Positions 61,581 to 64,000 of a stretch of DNA of 64,000 nt are shown here, piece after piece; position 1 is the first letter of the stretch, and each line of letters starts with the position of its first letter. Under the pieces are notes generated by a model. That model ran no database searches and was not told the origin of the DNA. It saw nothing but the letters and a program-made list of their open reading frames with translations. The DNA is taken from assembly GCF_002886045.1 (NCBI RefSeq), contig NZ_CP025791.1:496001-560000 (forward strand), given 5' to 3'. This DNA is from Flavivirga eckloniae (GTDB taxonomy: Bacteria > Bacteroidota > Bacteroidia > Flavobacteriales > Flavobacteriaceae). The translations under genes and the position numbers were made by a program.

Positions 61581-64000
61581 CTAATTCAAAAACGGCTTTT
61601 CGTTAGCAAACAGTCCTGCTTTGTATACCTGTTTCCACTTTAAAGGAATGTTACCATCTAAAATAATGCTTGCCATAACATAGGTATGGGCTTTCCACCT
61701 TAAGCTTAAGGATTTTATATGGTTATCTACCTCGGTATAATTTTTAGTTTTAATTAAATTAATAAGCTTTACTATAAAACCGTCTTCTAATTCTAACAGA
61801 TCAAAAGTATCCAGATACATTTTGTAATTTCTGTTTTCTTTAATTGCCAGCCCTAAAACTGACCAAACAGAACCTAAATTAAGACCTGACAATTCTTTAT
61901 CATTAAAAATGGCATCTTTCATTTGTTTAGTAGCACCTTTTGAACTTGCAATTAAACAATGTGCGTAGTCTTTTATACTTTCAAAATTCTGAGATAGTTT
62001 ATACGCTTCTTCTAAATTTCCTTTTTGAATTAAATAATAAACATAATCCGAATTGGTCTCCTTCCCTTCTATCTCACCATTTTCAATACCATTATAAAAA
62101 TCTATATCCGGGTTGTTTACAATGGTTTCATAACGCCCATTTTCTTTAATGTTTAATATGCGCTTAACACGTTCTGCCTCAATGGCAATTAATTCGGCTA
62201 ACGATTCATTGTTTTGCGAAACAACCTTAAAAGCATCGTAGGCCGATCTTAAATCGCCCCTTTCTATGTAAACATAAGCTGATGCATAAGCTAACCAATC
62301 ATGGTCTTTCCATTTTTTATGCCCGGAAACAAATCGTTGGTTCTTTAAATCTTCATCCTCTATGCAACGCGTAGCTAAATAATAAAACGTAGCATTGTCG
62401 GGATTGTCTTGTGATAATTGTATATGTTTTTCGCAAACACTTTTATGTGTTAATGAATCTGAAAGGTCCTGCATAGCCCTTAAACTTATTGCTTCATTAG
62501 GGTTTCGACTTAAACGCGATTCTATCACTTTTGTACCCGCTTCAACATTTTTTAAATAATAAATCCAACTTAGTACATTCTTGCTGTTGCGATCGTCCCA
62601 CATACTATGAGATTTAATGATTTTTTCTAAATCTTCAGAGCTTTCAATAACGGATGTTAAATTCTCAGGAGCAACATTACTATAAGCTGAAATAGCCTCT
62701 CTACGTTCCCCTATGCTTCCGGTTGGCATTGATATGGTTTCTGGTGGTTCTTCTAAAATGTAATCGGCCTTTACAGAAAACAGTTTTTTAGCACCTAAAA
62801 TCTCACTGTCATTTATGCCATTTGGAGTTATTTTATAGCCATAAAAAATGGGGTTTTGTATAAAAACGGCTGCATTGGCAATATTGTAAATATAAGTATC
62901 GTGCTCGGTAAACTCAAAACTCTCATTTTCAACAATTAAACCATTAGAAGTTGTTGTTATATCGTATGTTGTACCATAATTCAACTGTATTTCTTCTTTT
63001 TCATTGGGTTCTAAACTTATCGTTCTACTATCAATATTCACATTGACATGGGTTTGCAAACCATTGTATATATAGAATGGTAGCTTTTGGGATTGACTTC
63101 CCCAAAAGATGGCTGCAAATAAAATACTTCCTGCTATTCCAAATTTTGCAGCAGATGGCACAAATCCATCGCCAGTAGCAAAACGATCCCATGCTCCTAG
63201 TTTTCTTTGAATGTTTCTTTCGCTACCGGGAACAAGTGTTTGGTAGTCTTCTGGTACACCTGTAATTGTTGGTATACTATTTAAACTTTTATTATCTAAA
63301 TAAGCTTCTTTAATGTCCTCTTCGGTATCTAAAAGCAATTCTAACGACTCGTTTCTCAACTTTTCTAGCCCTCTTAATGCTAGCGACGCCCAACCACTAA
63401 CGACATTTATCCAATCGTTTATATTTTCTTTAGTCGGCGATGGGAGTTTAAATTCCTCGAATAAAGATTGATAGTTTTCAACCTTCATATTTTCAAGTAA
63501 TTTTGAGTCTAAATTTATTGTTTCGGAATGCTTATAAATACGTCTTAACACATTATAATATTCATTGGAAACATTTATTATATCTACTAACTCAGACGAT
63601 GATACATTACCATCTGCCAAAGCTATGTTTAATACATTATTGAACTTTCTTGCTACATCATTTATATTAGAAATACTATGCTCGCTATAGTGCACTAAAC
63701 CGGTAAGCTTTTTTAAATATACACCCCAATTCTTATCTATTTTTTCTGCTGATTTGTAGTGTAATGTTCTACACAATGCATCATGATCTCCTAGTTCGGT
63801 TTGCAACGTTTTGAGCTCTTTTTTCAAACCAATTAATATGTTCGGAATATCCTTTCGTTTAATCTGGTTTCCACGATGCCAAACCCGCCTTTTTTCAAGT
63901 GTTAACGATTCATTTTCGCTAATTATAAGTGCTGCTATTTCTTCTTCAAGCTCGCGTGTGTATTTTATTTTTTCGCTTATATTTTTCGGGTATATCTTTT
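61581..64000 (-). CDS. Large hypothetical protein with one membrane segment, N-terminus beyond the window
   Basis: At least 806 residues. The frame stays open to the right edge: upstream of a TTG at 63827 it still reads KRRVWHRGNQIKRKDIPNIL and ELEEEIAALIISENESL, so the true start is outside. N-terminal part charged and coiled-coil-like; one transmembrane segment at AAKFGIAGSILFAAIFWGS; then a strand-rich part (INVSIDSRTI-like, VNVNIDSRTISLEPNEKEEIQL) and a long helical repeat region (about the last 380 residues) with TPR-like spacing (WLAYASAYVYIERGDLRSAYDAF). Family not recognised. Confidence 0.75.
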   Translation of the reverse strand, partial: KIYPKNISEKIKYTRELEEEIAALIISENESLTLEKRRVWHRGNQIKRKDIPNILIGLKKELKTLQTELGDHDALCRTLHYKSAEKIDKNWGVYLKKLTGLVHYSEHSISNINDVARKFNNVLNIALADGNVSSSELVDIINVSNEYYNVLRRIYKHSETINLDSKLLENMKVENYQSLFEEFKLPSPTKENINDWINVVSGWASLALRGLEKLRNESLELLLDTEEDIKEAYLDNKSLNSIPTITGVPEDYQTLVPGSERNIQRKLGAWDRFATGDGFVPSAAKFGIAGSILFAAIFWGSQSQKLPFYIYNGLQTHVNVNIDSRTISLEPNEKEEIQLNYGTTYDITTTSNGLIVENESFEFTEHDTYIYNIANAAVFIQNPIFYGYKITPNGINDSEILGAKKLFSVKADYILEEPPETISMPTGSIGERREAISAYSNVAPENLTSVIESSEDLEKIIKSHSMWDDRNSKNVLSWIYYLKNVEAGTKVIESRLSRNPNEAISLRAMQDLSDSLTHKSVCEKHIQLSQDNPDNATFYYLATRCIEDEDLKNQRFVSGHKKWKDHDWLAYASAYVYIERGDLRSAYDAFKVVSQNNESLAELIAIEAERVKRILNIKENGRYETIVNNPDIDFYNGIENGEIEGKETNSDYVYYLIQKGNLEEAYKLSQNFESIKDYAHCLIASSKGATKQMKDAIFNDKELSGLNLGSVWSVLGLAIKENRNYKMYLDTFDLLELEDGFIVKLINLIKTKNYTEVDNHIKSLSLRWKAHTYVMASIILDGNIPLKWKQVYKAGLFANEKPFLN

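Overview
The window is AT-rich DNA from a member of the Flavobacteriaceae (Bacteroidota), most likely a marine, alga-associated polysaccharide degrader. This rests on five proteins with type IX secretion (T9SS) C-terminal sorting domains, a SusC/SusD pair, GH16 and DUF5703 glycosidase-type proteins, a formylglycine sulfatase, many short lipoproteins, a bacillithiol-type YtxJ protein and flavobacterial chromosomal dispersed repeats. No tRNA, rRNA or CRISPR array was recognised.

Layout. 1-9.7 kb: start of glyA (cut by the window edge), divergent fumarylacetoacetase, a helical lipoprotein, a DUF5703 glycosidase-like protein, a DUF885 metallopeptidase and two LVIVD lipoproteins, with a palindromic dispersed repeat at about 6 kb. 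9.8-13.6 kb: a 1236-residue secreted parallel beta-helix protein. 14-22.8 kb: housekeeping block with ytxJ, clpB, a TetR regulator plus thioesterase carrying the same operator before each gene, two unequal deoC paralogs, deoD and a GNAT enzyme. 23-31.7 kb: second copy of the dispersed repeat, then a tightly overlapping 5-oxoprolinase operon (Nramp-like carrier, pxpA, pxpB, pxpC) downstream of a tricorn/S41 peptidase and a DUF2891 protein, which together look like a peptide and oxoproline scavenging unit. 32-40.2 kb: TerB-like and TonB-C-like small genes, a sulfatase, and a SusD/SusC pair preceded by four 21-bp phased repeats.

40.3-49.8 kb is the accessory part: an unrecognised membrane protein, a decayed second copy of the 3' half of yifB, an interrupted XRE regulator, a secreted M14 carboxypeptidase with a fresh-looking internal duplication, and a REP-associated tyrosine transposase with its REP-like hairpin, ending at the intact yifB. 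50-57 kb holds three T9SS cargo proteins: a seven-repeat propeller, a GH16 enzyme, and a protein whose N-terminus resembles nucleoside hydrolases. The last two share almost the same accessory modules. 57.7-64 kb: a hypothetical protein, then a lipoprotein / 7-TM protein / histidine kinase / response regulator operon, and a large membrane protein running off the right edge.

The points most worth following are the Nramp-like carrier without metal-binding motifs in the oxoprolinase operon, the DeoC paralog with the second active-site lysine replaced by cysteine, the unknown shared module and nucleoside-hydrolase-like domain in the polysaccharide locus, the membrane protein at 40.9-42.8 kb, and the yifB-flanked island with its REP/RAYT system. 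All functional calls come from reading translated sequence and remembered family motifs; no search was run.
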